Positions 18,393-25,839 of a stretch of 64,000 nt of DNA are shown piece after piece. The stretch comes from AC-38 sp033856025 (GTDB lineage: Bacteria > Actinomycetota > Thermoleophilia > Solirubrobacterales > Solirubrobacteraceae): positions 1 to 64,000 of the forward strand of contig JAWVFQ010000025.1 in assembly GCA_033856025.1 (NCBI GenBank), in the 5' to 3' direction. The position numbers were made by a program, and so were the translations under genes. The notes beneath the pieces were generated by a model. That model was not told where the DNA came from. It saw nothing but the letters and a program-made list of their open reading frames with translations, and did not search any database. How positions within the stretch are numbered: position 1 is the stretch's first letter; every line of letters starts with the position of its first letter.

Positions 18393-21300
18393 ATGACTGA
18401 CGCGGTCCCTTATCGGCCGGATTCGGTCCAGCCTCTCACAGAGGAAGCCGACTTCTTCGGGCACGCCGACTATGCCCAAGCGCTTTGCGGCGTAGTAGCT
18501 GAGGTCCCCGCCCCCTTCACGTTGGGGCTGTTCGGGCCGTGGGGAGCGGGGAAGTCGAGCATCCTGCACGAGACGGCCAATCGCCTGAATGCAGAGGACG
18601 GAGTGGCTGCCGTCGTATTCGACGTGTGGAAGTACGAGGGCGATCCGCTTCGCCGGGCCTTTGTGCGAGATGTGGGTGAGCAGCTAGACACCGCCAAGCG
18701 ACTCAAAAAGGGCTTCAAGCTCAAGGGGTTCCTTGAGCGCTTCGACGCGGACGTAACCAACCTCCGGCCTACACTCAGCTTCGACTGGCGACCCATCCCC
18801 AAGGCCCTCTACCACGCGGTGCTAGTGGGTGCGCTCGCTTTGGTTCTGCTGGTTGGCCTGCCCTTCCTTGGCGTCGGCGTTACAGGCGCGGAGGGCAAGA
18901 AGGTGTTGCTGGCGGTGTTGAGTGGCGCGGTCGCCTTCATGTTCTCGGCACTCGGCCAAACGGTGCGGATTGACCAGGTTCAGATCGCGAGGAAGCGGAT
19001 CGAGGACTCGGACGAGTTCGCAGCGAGCTTCGAGGAGCTACTGCGCAATGGCCTTGCCGTCGATCGCCTGGTGATTGGGATCGACAACCTCGACCGATGC
19101 TCGCCAGAGCGTGTCACGGAACTCCTGGCCACCATCAAGACTTTTCTTGAGCCAACCAGAGCCGGAAAGCAATTGATCTTCGTTATCGCCGCGGACGACA
19201 GCGCTCTCCGCCGACATCTTGTCGCGCAAGAGCTGGCCTCGTCAGGAGGGGAGAGAAGCCTTGAGGTGGTGGAAGGAGATGCTGGCTCGCCTGAGCGCCC
19301 GTCAATTCCGGCTGAGGTACGCGAAGCCGTCGATGAGTACCTTCGCAAGTTCTTCAACGGGACGCTGCGCCTAACCGAGGTTCTTGACGAGGACATTCGA
19401 GACTTTGCGCAGGCCCAGCTAGCGCCGTTCATTGCCGCGCACGACTTGGACGACTCCGATGCCAGTCAGCTAGTCGAACTTGTCGCAACCGCGCTCAAGC
19501 ACAACCCCCGTCGAATCAAGCAGTTCATTAACGGGCTTGAGCTGCGGCTCCAGCTCCTCGATCGACGCTATCGGGCGAAGCGGATCCAGGCGAAGCCCGA
19601 GCTGCTGGTCGTCGCCAAGCTGGCCATCATCGAAGAGGAATGGCCGACGGAGTTTGCGGATCTGAAGGAAGACCCGCGCAGACTTGCCACCTGGCACGAA
19701 GGCGCTCGGAGTGGGCAGGGCCAGCAGGAGGAGGATCTGGCCTACTCGCGGTGGCAGGTCTTCCTCCGTAACACCGAGTCCATTCGGGCGACGAACCTGC
19801 GCCCGTACATCACGCTCAAGCAGACGCGACGTGAGCTGGACCTTCCTCGGTACCAGGAGTTCGTGGAGGCATTAGAGGAGGCGCGGCGGGATGCTCTTAA
19901 AGAGCTGTTTGAGGATCCTGATGTGGATGCGAAGCGCGACGAGTATCTCGGCGCTATTCCAGAGCGGCTACGCGAGACCATCATTCGCAATTACGCGGGT
20001 GGCGCCGCGAACATCGTGCGAAGCGCGATCGAGGCGCCCGAACTCCGTCCCCAGGCGGCGGGGATCGTAGAGGAAGCTCTCCGGCACCCTCCTCTAAGAG
20101 AACGCCTCAGCGAACTGCGCCCGGAGCCTCTTCTTGAAGCAGCGTCTGACCTCTCCAACCAAGCGTTCAACGAAGTCGTAGCCGCGCTCCTTATCCGCTT
20201 TGAACAGACCGAGGAAGGGGCTGGCGAAGGGCGAGCTTCGATCAGCGAAGCTCTGGCTTCACGCTTGGGAAGTATTGACGAGACGCGACGCTCGCAACTC
20301 TCGCGGGCGTTTAAGAGCGAGGGCGTCCGCCGTGACTTCGGTTCCTACCTAGACATCGCCGAGTCTGACGGTTCGCTTCTACCGGATGACGTCTTGCTAG
20401 ATGCCTTGGCCACGCTTGATGGGCAGCCCTCGATTGATGCGGAGGAGCCCACGTATCGGGTCGCGAAGTCGGTGCTACTCGCCCGCGACGAGCCGTCTCA
20501 CGCCCACGTCCAGAAGATGGGCGAGGTAGTAACCAAGGCTCTCATCGCCGAGCTGGCCGCAGAGGAGGGGGAAACAGCTTTCAATGAACTGGCCGAGGAC
20601 GCGGCGGAAGCCCTGCGCAGTTTTGACGTGCCCAGAACCTCGTTCCAGCAGCCGATGGCGGACCTGAATGATCAGTGGGCGGCGGCGCCGGCAGGCGTCC
20701 GGTCGTCGCTCATGGACTTTGCAGGAGCGCTACTCGATGCCGGAACGGATGAGGCCCGCGAGCAGTACGGGGCGCCGTTCGTTGAGCGGTTTTTCGCAGA
20801 GGATCCGGCGGCGGCTATTCGCTGGGTGGCGTCGCGCAGCGAGAGCATCAATCCTCCATTCGTCGAAGCGGGGCACGAGCAGCTCGCGCTCTATGTCTCC
20901 GGAGAAAGTGGCGATCCCGCCCTCGCGGAGCAGGCTAAGGGCGCGGTCTCGAAGTTCCCGCGCGAACAGCAGCAAGACATTGCATTGCGCGCCATGACGC
21001 GTGCGCTCGAACAAGGTCGATACGGGCGGGGAGCCGAAATACTTCGCCAGTCCTCCCGGCTCTTGACGAAGGCGAAGCGAGAACCCATCGTTGATCGCCT
21101 TCTCTCGGCCGGCGACGTGCAACCTTTGGATAGTCATCCGGACCTTCTTACGGCCATCGCCGAGATCGCGCCGTCCGCGCTGAGTAGCCAGCAGAAGGAT
21201 CGACGCGCAACGATTCTCGTCCAGGCGGTCCTTGACGACGAGGGCGAGTGGAGGCCGGCCCTCGATGTACTCCTCGGTCAGCCCGAGTTCGAGGGTCACG

Positions 21301-21749
21301 CCGGTGAGCTGATCTCGCGAGTGTTCGAGCGTCTCGCGGCAGATAGCGGCCAACTGGCCAGCCAGCTCGAATATGTCCGACTCGCCATTGACGAACGCCG
21401 CCGGCTGGACGAAGCCCAGATGCGCCAGCTCGGCGTCCTGCTGATGCAGGCGTTGCAGCACGCCACGGCGAGCTACCCGCCCGGACCAGTCGCAGAGCTT
21501 GCTCAGCTCCTTGGACGCCTGGACTTCCTTGCGCTCCAGCAGCGGGGGGCGTGGGTCACGGATCTCATCGTCATGGAGCGCCAGCTCGGGGATATCGAGG
21601 TCAAGGACGCATTGCTCCGAGCCGCGTCGTCGCTCGCCGGCGGAAAGCGCAGCAAGTCGTGGAAGGAGGTCGCCGGACGAATCCGCGAGTTGAAGCGGGG
21701 CAGCGACGAAGAGAAGGGCCTGGGTCGGCGTCTCGAAGCCGACCACTAG
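18393..21749 (+). CDS. KAP-family P-loop NTPase with large helical C-terminal region
   Basis: A 1118-residue protein. Walker A FGPWGAGKSS (about 47-56); Walker B LVIGIDNLDRC (about 225-235). Two hydrophobic helices are inserted between them (about 140-163 and 168-190), the hallmark of KAP NTPases, which are often membrane-bound. HNPRRIKQFING (about 370) is a typical KAP sensor-region motif. Residues about 470-1118 are charged, repetitive helices without a recognised enzyme motif, possibly a sensor or scaffold. KAP proteins include the phage-exclusion protein PifA, so defence is a reasonable inference. Composition is AT-richer than the flanking pilus genes, and the gene separates pilC from the minor pilins: probable transfer. 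Confidence 0.85.
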   Translation: MTDAVPYRPDSVQPLTEEADFFGHADYAQALCGVVAEVPAPFTLGLFGPWGAGKSSILHETANRLNAEDGVAAVVFDVWKYEGDPLRRAFVRDVGEQLDTAKRLKKGFKLKGFLERFDADVTNLRPTLSFDWRPIPKALYHAVLVGALALVLLVGLPFLGVGVTGAEGKKVLLAVLSGAVAFMFSALGQTVRIDQVQIARKRIEDSDEFAASFEELLRNGLAVDRLVIGIDNLDRCSPERVTELLATIKTFLEPTRAGKQLIFVIAADDSALRRHLVAQELASSGGERSLEVVEGDAGSPERPSIPAEVREAVDEYLRKFFNGTLRLTEVLDEDIRDFAQAQLAPFIAAHDLDDSDASQLVELVATALKHNPRRIKQFINGLELRLQLLDRRYRAKRIQAKPELLVVAKLAIIEEEWPTEFADLKEDPRRLATWHEGARSGQGQQEEDLAYSRWQVFLRNTESIRATNLRPYITLKQTRRELDLPRYQEFVEALEEARRDALKELFEDPDVDAKRDEYLGAIPERLRETIIRNYAGGAANIVRSAIEAPELRPQAAGIVEEALRHPPLRERLSELRPEPLLEAASDLSNQAFNEVVAALLIRFEQTEEGAGEGRASISEALASRLGSIDETRRSQLSRAFKSEGVRRDFGSYLDIAESDGSLLPDDVLLDALATLDGQPSIDAEEPTYRVAKSVLLARDEPSHAHVQKMGEVVTKALIAELAAEEGETAFNELAEDAAEALRSFDVPRTSFQQPMADLNDQWAAAPAGVRSSLMDFAGALLDAGTDEAREQYGAPFVERFFAEDPAAAIRWVASRSESINPPFVEAGHEQLALYVSGESGDPALAEQAKGAVSKFPREQQQDIALRAMTRALEQGRYGRGAEILRQSSRLLTKAKREPIVDRLLSAGDVQPLDSHPDLLTAIAEIAPSALSSQQKDRRATILVQAVLDDEGEWRPALDVLLGQPEFEGHAGELISRVFERLAADSGQLASQLEYVRLAIDERRRLDEAQMRQLGVLLMQALQHATASYPPGPVAELAQLLGRLDFLALQQRGAWVTDLIVMERQLGDIEVKDALLRAASSLAGGKRSKSWKEVAGRIRELKRGSDEEKGLGRRLEADH

Positions 21750-21977
21750 CGGCTCGTTTCGGACCCCTAGCCGAGGCGGTTGCGGGGCGGTGGCAGACCC
21801 GATATGGGTCTTTCCAGATGGGGGACCATGACCGGCAGCCTGATAAACGGTCGCGTCCCGAAGCCGTAGACGCCGCCGTCCTTACGGGTGGACACGGCTG
21901 AGCGGTGCCCCCAGGAAGTGTCGGGGTCGCCCTGACCGCCCCGTTCGCCTACCCCCAAGGCGCTAGTCTCGCCGCGC
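21750..21977. other. Right flank of the KAP island, no gene recognised
   Basis: A 228-base gap of mixed composition. It holds only very short frames (for example an ATG at 21820 followed by 26 codons) that I cannot support as genes. No T-arm-like tRNA sequence, integrase or clear direct repeat with the left flank (17830-18050) was seen. Confidence 0.5.
21964..21969 (+). promoter_or_regulatory. -10 element TAGTCT, leaderless start
   Basis: TAGTCT, eight-base spacer, ATG at 21978. Confidence 0.55.
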
Positions 21978-22169
21978 ATGGCGGCCGATGACACGCTGGA
22001 TCCCGCGGAGTGCCGCGCGTGCCGTGGTGGCGGGAAGGTGATCTCCAACCTCGGTGGCGAGCCGAGCGAGGTCGACTGCCCGTGGTGCGAGGGGAGCGGG
22101 CGGTTCATCCCCGAGCACGACGCCCAGGCGCACTGGAAGCAGGGGGGCGATTCGCCGCCGGCTGACTGA
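21978..22169 (+). CDS. Small zinc-ribbon protein (DnaJ-type CxxCxGxG pair)
   Basis: A 63-residue protein with CRACRGGGK and CPWCEGSGR, the pair of CxxCxGxG-like knuckles found in the DnaJ zinc domain, and nothing else recognisable. Four cysteines can bind one zinc ion. Function unknown; such proteins are often annotated as stand-alone zinc finger proteins in actinobacteria. GC-rich codons and the -10 element just upstream support it as a native gene. It is convergent with the minor pilin operon, stop to stop 10 bases apart. Confidence 0.7.
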   Translation: MAADDTLDPAECRACRGGGKVISNLGGEPSEVDCPWCEGSGRFIPEHDAQAHWKQGGDSPPAD

Positions 22170-22179
22170 AGCGCTCCCC

Positions 22180-23715
22180 CTAGCGGGGCGGGAGCTGCTC
22201 GGTCTGGCGCACGACGCGCCAGGCGACGTGCACCGGGTCCAGGAACGACGGGGGCTCGCGGTAGCGCAGCCGGTCGTCGTAGTTGTAGGACTTGGTGTAG
22301 CCGGAGTTGTTGGAGCCCGACACGCCGACGGCTCCGCGGAACTTCTGGGCGATGGCGCCGTTGACGGCCAGCGTCCCCAGCTTCGCGCCGCAGTAGTAGT
22401 TGTCCACGATGAAGCTGTGCTGGAGGGCCAGGATGGCCGCGTCCACGGTGACGTTGGTCAGCGTGCCGGTGGCGTTCGTGCAGTCGCCGTTGTCGATGTC
22501 GCTCTGCGTACGCGTCACCGGGTGGTAGATCCGCACGAAGTTGTTGGCGATCAGCCCGACCAGGACGTCGCCGGAGCGCCGCACGTCGCCGTTGATGATC
22601 ACGTCGTTGTCGGCCGCGATGGTGATGTTCTGCGACGTAGTACCGCGCACCCAGGCGTCCCCGCAGCCGCTCGGGGTGTTGTAGGTCTGCGTGATGTTGT
22701 AGCCGCTGGAACCGCAGCTGCCGCTCTGGACGTAGACGACGCCGTTGGCCGGGACCGGCACGGTGGACACCGCGCCGGTCGGCCCGGTCACGGTCATGTT
22801 CGCGCCGTTGAGGACGATCTTGGTCGTCCCGGTGAAGCGCACGCCGGCGATCGAGTTCAGCGTCGCGTTGGACGGCGGGAGTGTCAGCGTCGGGGCCGAG
22901 GTCGTCCAGGTGCCCTGGAAGTCGGGCACGATGGCGCCGCAGTTGGTCCGGTAGCCCGGGTCGGGGGCCGAGACCTCGACCACGTCCGCGGGGGAGCGCC
23001 CGAACGTCGGGGTCCCGCAGGTCAGGATGTCGTCGTTGGTGTGGAACGGTCCGGCCACCACGTCGTCGGTGGCGAACTGGATGCGCGTGCACGACGAGGA
23101 GCGACCCTGGCGGTACCACTTGGAGCAGTTCGCGCTCGCCCACGCCACCTGGCTGGCGCTGCCGTAGGTGGCCGGGTCGGCCGTCTCGAAGTCGGTGAAG
23201 TAGATGTAGTCGATGAACGAGCGCCGGCGGAACGTGCCCACGATGCTGCGCTTGGCCTTGCCGACGCGGCCGGTGGAGCGGATCCGGAACGTGCCGGTCG
23301 ACTGGTCGATCATGGACGGCTGCGCCTGGGACTCCGAGCACTGGGCGTACCCGTTGGCCGGCATGAGCTCGACCGACCACTGGGCGGTGGAGCCGGGCAG
23401 CGCGCGCCAGCTGCGCGGGTCGGTCCCCACGCCGTTCCAGGCGTTGTTGACCGCGCTGGGCTCGGTGGCGCTGGGCGGCGGCACGTTGGTGCAGCGCGCC
23501 CAGTAGCCGTTGTCCTGGCTCAGGTGGTAGGTGTAGACGTTCAGGCCGGCCTCGGCCGCCGCGTAGGCGTTGCGCCGGTCCTGGTCCAGGCGGGCGAGCG
23601 AGATGTCGCCGTTGGAGGCGGCGAAGGCGGCGGCGACCAGCAGGCCGCCCACCATCATCACGCCCATCACGACGATCATCGCGAAGCCGCCGGTCTCCTG
23701 GCGCAGGCGGGACAT
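22180..23715 (-). CDS. PilX-like pilus assembly protein
   Basis: A 511-residue protein, last of three minor pilin genes. The N-terminus has a short basic leader, TGG then FAMIVVMGVMMVGGLL, a prepilin-type hydrophobic helix lacking Glu at +5, as is usual for PilX/GspK-like tip proteins. The large beta-rich remainder has paired cysteines (for example SGSCGSSG, CGDAW) suggesting disulfides outside the cell, and Asn/Thr-rich stretches. Its ATG overlaps the previous stop by one base. A role in pilus tip initiation or adhesion is inferred. Much longer than Gram-negative PilX (about 190 residues). Confidence 0.75.
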   Translation of the reverse strand: MSRLRQETGGFAMIVVMGVMMVGGLLVAAAFAASNGDISLARLDQDRRNAYAAAEAGLNVYTYHLSQDNGYWARCTNVPPPSATEPSAVNNAWNGVGTDPRSWRALPGSTAQWSVELMPANGYAQCSESQAQPSMIDQSTGTFRIRSTGRVGKAKRSIVGTFRRRSFIDYIYFTDFETADPATYGSASQVAWASANCSKWYRQGRSSSCTRIQFATDDVVAGPFHTNDDILTCGTPTFGRSPADVVEVSAPDPGYRTNCGAIVPDFQGTWTTSAPTLTLPPSNATLNSIAGVRFTGTTKIVLNGANMTVTGPTGAVSTVPVPANGVVYVQSGSCGSSGYNITQTYNTPSGCGDAWVRGTTSQNITIAADNDVIINGDVRRSGDVLVGLIANNFVRIYHPVTRTQSDIDNGDCTNATGTLTNVTVDAAILALQHSFIVDNYYCGAKLGTLAVNGAIAQKFRGAVGVSGSNNSGYTKSYNYDDRLRYREPPSFLDPVHVAWRVVRQTEQLPPR

Positions 23716-24383
23716 CACAGGCACGACAGGCCTCCCGCCGGGTTCGCCGGGTCGGCGCTGCGCACGAACACGTCGTCCTGCAGCGTCGTGCCGAAGCGGT
23801 CGCTCGTGGAGAGCTCGGGCCGCGACAGGAACCCGATCGAGATGCGCGAGGTCCGCGCGAGGTCGGCGCTGGAGAGGGGAGTGGCCAGCAGGGTGTTGGC
23901 GCCGCGGCCGCCGACGTCCAGCGCGTAGTAGCGGAAGATCGGGTTGCCGTCCGCGGGGCCGGCGTTGGTCAGCAGCGTGCGCGACGTGGTGGGCGTCGCC
24001 GGATAGGTGTAGTTGGGGAACGTGCCGGACCCGGCGTAGACCGACTCGCTGAGCGTCCGGGTGGCGGGCGTGTAGGCGATCGTGCGGCGCTCGGGCGCGC
24101 GCACCCCGCCGCTGAGGTCGACCAGCAGCGTCACGCTGTTGGCGTCGGCCGCGGTGAGCGACGCGCGCTGGGCGCCGATGCACACCTGCGAGCGCAGGGT
24201 CTGGACGACCTTGTCCATGGCCAGGCGCCCGCGCTGCGAGGCGTCGGAGCGGTCGCTGGCCTCCTTGTTGGCCGTGTAGGCCCGCTCCAGGATGGCGAAC
24301 GCCGCGAACACGACGATCAGCCCGACGATCATCCCGACGAGCAGCTCGACGATGGTGAAGCCCTCCTGACGGCGCGCGCTCAT
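23715..24383 (-). CDS. PilW-like minor pilin
   Basis: A 222-residue minor pilin. Leader MSARRQEG followed by FTIVELLVGMIVGLIVV gives a canonical prepilin peptidase site (Gly-1, Phe+1, Glu+5) and hydrophobic helix. The globular part contains DVGGRGANTLL and two cysteines. It overlaps its upstream neighbour by four bases (ATGA) and the PilX-like gene by one base, so the three are translated from one message. Probably part of the priming complex of the pilus. Confidence 0.82.
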   Translation of the reverse strand: MSARRQEGFTIVELLVGMIVGLIVVFAAFAILERAYTANKEASDRSDASQRGRLAMDKVVQTLRSQVCIGAQRASLTAADANSVTLLVDLSGGVRAPERRTIAYTPATRTLSESVYAGSGTFPNYTYPATPTTSRTLLTNAGPADGNPIFRYYALDVGGRGANTLLATPLSSADLARTSRISIGFLSRPELSTSDRFGTTLQDDVFVRSADPANPAGGLSCL

Positions 24384-25699
24384 GCGCACACCCCCGTGGT
24401 GGTGAGCGACATGGTGGTCGTCGCCGTCCCGGCCGGGGCGGTGTTGGTGATGGTCGCGACTTGGCGGCGGTTGCCGCTGCCGTTGTCGGCGCACACGAGG
24501 TAGCGCCCGAAGGGGTAGCCGGGCTGGGGGAGGGCGCCCGAGGAGTTGGTCAGCTGCATCGGATACGTGGAGCCGCAGCCGGAGTCCAGCGGCGTGACGA
24601 AGACGCGCGCGTTGGTCAGCACCGCGTTGGAGCTGTTGCGCACCGACAGGTTGATCGAGGGCTCCCGCACGGTCACCGAGAAGGTGCCGCCCGGCGTGAC
24701 GTTCACCAGCCCCGGGTTGCTCGTGTAGTAGTTCGTGATGTAGCTCGTCGGGTCGTTGGCCGCGCAGTCGCCCGCGAACACGCCGTAGCCGCCGTTGAAC
24801 GGGTACAGCGTGGAGAAGGCGATCGTGTTCGGCGACGTGGGCGCCGTGGTCAGCGTGATCGACTTGCGCCCCGGCGACGGCAGGCCCGGGTTGGCCACGG
24901 TGGCCGCCCGGGCGGACGCCGCGACGGCCGCCGCGCTGCCGACCTTGGTGTCGAAGGCGACGTTGATCGCCGCCGGCTGCTCGAGCTCGATGGTCGTCAG
25001 GGTCGTGGCGCCGTCCACCACGTCCACGCCCTGGCTGATGGTCGTGTCCCCTTCGCGGTCCACGAGCCCGGTGGCGCCCACTGTGATCGTGTGGTTGTCC
25101 GCCGAGACCATCCCGAACACCGCGCAGCCGGCCGAGTTGGTGGTGTCGCTCAGCGACGCCGAGGTGCCGCTGAGGTTCACGGCCAGGCCGGGACGCGGGT
25201 TGCCGTTGCGGTCCACGATCTGCACCGCCAGCGTGCCGAAGCCCGCGGCGAAGGTGCCCGTGGGGGGCGCCAGGAGGCTGGTCGAGCTCACCGTCGGCCC
25301 GATGCGACCGCCGGTCGGCGAGACGGTGGAGAGCAGCTTGAGGTAGCTGGCCTGGCTCGTGTCGTTGGTGCAGCTGACGGTGCCGCTGGAGTCGCGCACC
25401 CAGGTGGTCTGCGACGTCACCTGGTAGGGCACGCCGCGCACGGTCACGGTGCGGGTCTCGCGCAGGTTGGACAGGTCGGTCGCCTTGAAGGAGCGCAGCC
25501 GCTCCTGGTCCTGCTCGGCCAGGGTGGCGGCGATCGAGCGCACGCGGTTCTTGGTGGCGGTCTTGACGCTGCCGTCGACCCCGGAGTACACGGCCGTGCT
25601 GACCGTCGCGAGCGCGGCGGCGGCGAACATCACCTCGATGAGCACCCCACCTCGCTGGCTGAGGACGTTGAGGTGCGACAGGCGGAGGGGGAGGCGCAT
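24380..25699 (-). CDS. PilV-like minor pilin with Ig-like insert
   Basis: A 439-residue protein, first of the minor pilin operon. The ATG at 25699 gives a short leader ending QRG and then GVLIEVMFAAAALATVS; Glu at +5 fits a prepilin, though +1 is Gly rather than Phe/Met. Residues about 160-230 form a bacterial Ig-like fold (VQIVDRNGNPRPGLAVNL). The frame is open further upstream, but that extension crosses the promoter and lacks a leader. A sigma-28-like promoter ends 13 bases before the ATG. The large ectodomain suggests an exposed tip or adhesin role. Confidence 0.78.
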   Translation of the reverse strand: MRLPLRLSHLNVLSQRGGVLIEVMFAAAALATVSTAVYSGVDGSVKTATKNRVRSIAATLAEQDQERLRSFKATDLSNLRETRTVTVRGVPYQVTSQTTWVRDSSGTVSCTNDTSQASYLKLLSTVSPTGGRIGPTVSSTSLLAPPTGTFAAGFGTLAVQIVDRNGNPRPGLAVNLSGTSASLSDTTNSAGCAVFGMVSADNHTITVGATGLVDREGDTTISQGVDVVDGATTLTTIELEQPAAINVAFDTKVGSAAAVAASARAATVANPGLPSPGRKSITLTTAPTSPNTIAFSTLYPFNGGYGVFAGDCAANDPTSYITNYYTSNPGLVNVTPGGTFSVTVREPSINLSVRNSSNAVLTNARVFVTPLDSGCGSTYPMQLTNSSGALPQPGYPFGRYLVCADNGSGNRRQVATITNTAPAGTATTTMSLTTTGVCA

Positions 25700-25711
25700 G
25701 GGCTCCGTGCG

Positions 25712-25740
25712 ATATCGGCACGTGGCACCGTCTTCCTTGA
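25712..25740 (-). promoter_or_regulatory. Sigma-28-like promoter of the minor pilin operon
   Basis: On the minus strand TCAAG (25740-25736), 16 bases, GCCGATAT (25719-25712). The expected transcription start falls about 6 bases before the ATG at 25699. Confidence 0.6.
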
Positions 25741-25801
25741 GCGTGGGCTCACCGGCGCGGACGGCGGGACTGGACGGACGATCGGTGCGCCGGAGGGGGA
25801 C

Positions 25802-25829
25802 TACAAACATCCGCGCCTTCTGCCGATGC
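25802..25829 (+). promoter_or_regulatory. Sigma-28-like promoter of the PKD-repeat protein
   Basis: A TACAAA segment (25802-25807) and GCCGATGC (25822-25829) spaced 14-15 bases. It lies 10 bases before the ATG at 25840 and diverges from the minor pilin promoter across about 60 bases. Confidence 0.5.
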
Positions 25830-25839
25830 GGGGTGGGCG

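Noticed and set aside
21767..21901. Possible att site or tRNA-like remnant at the right side of the KAP island
   Set aside because: No T-arm or acceptor pairing, no repeat with the left flank and no integrase.
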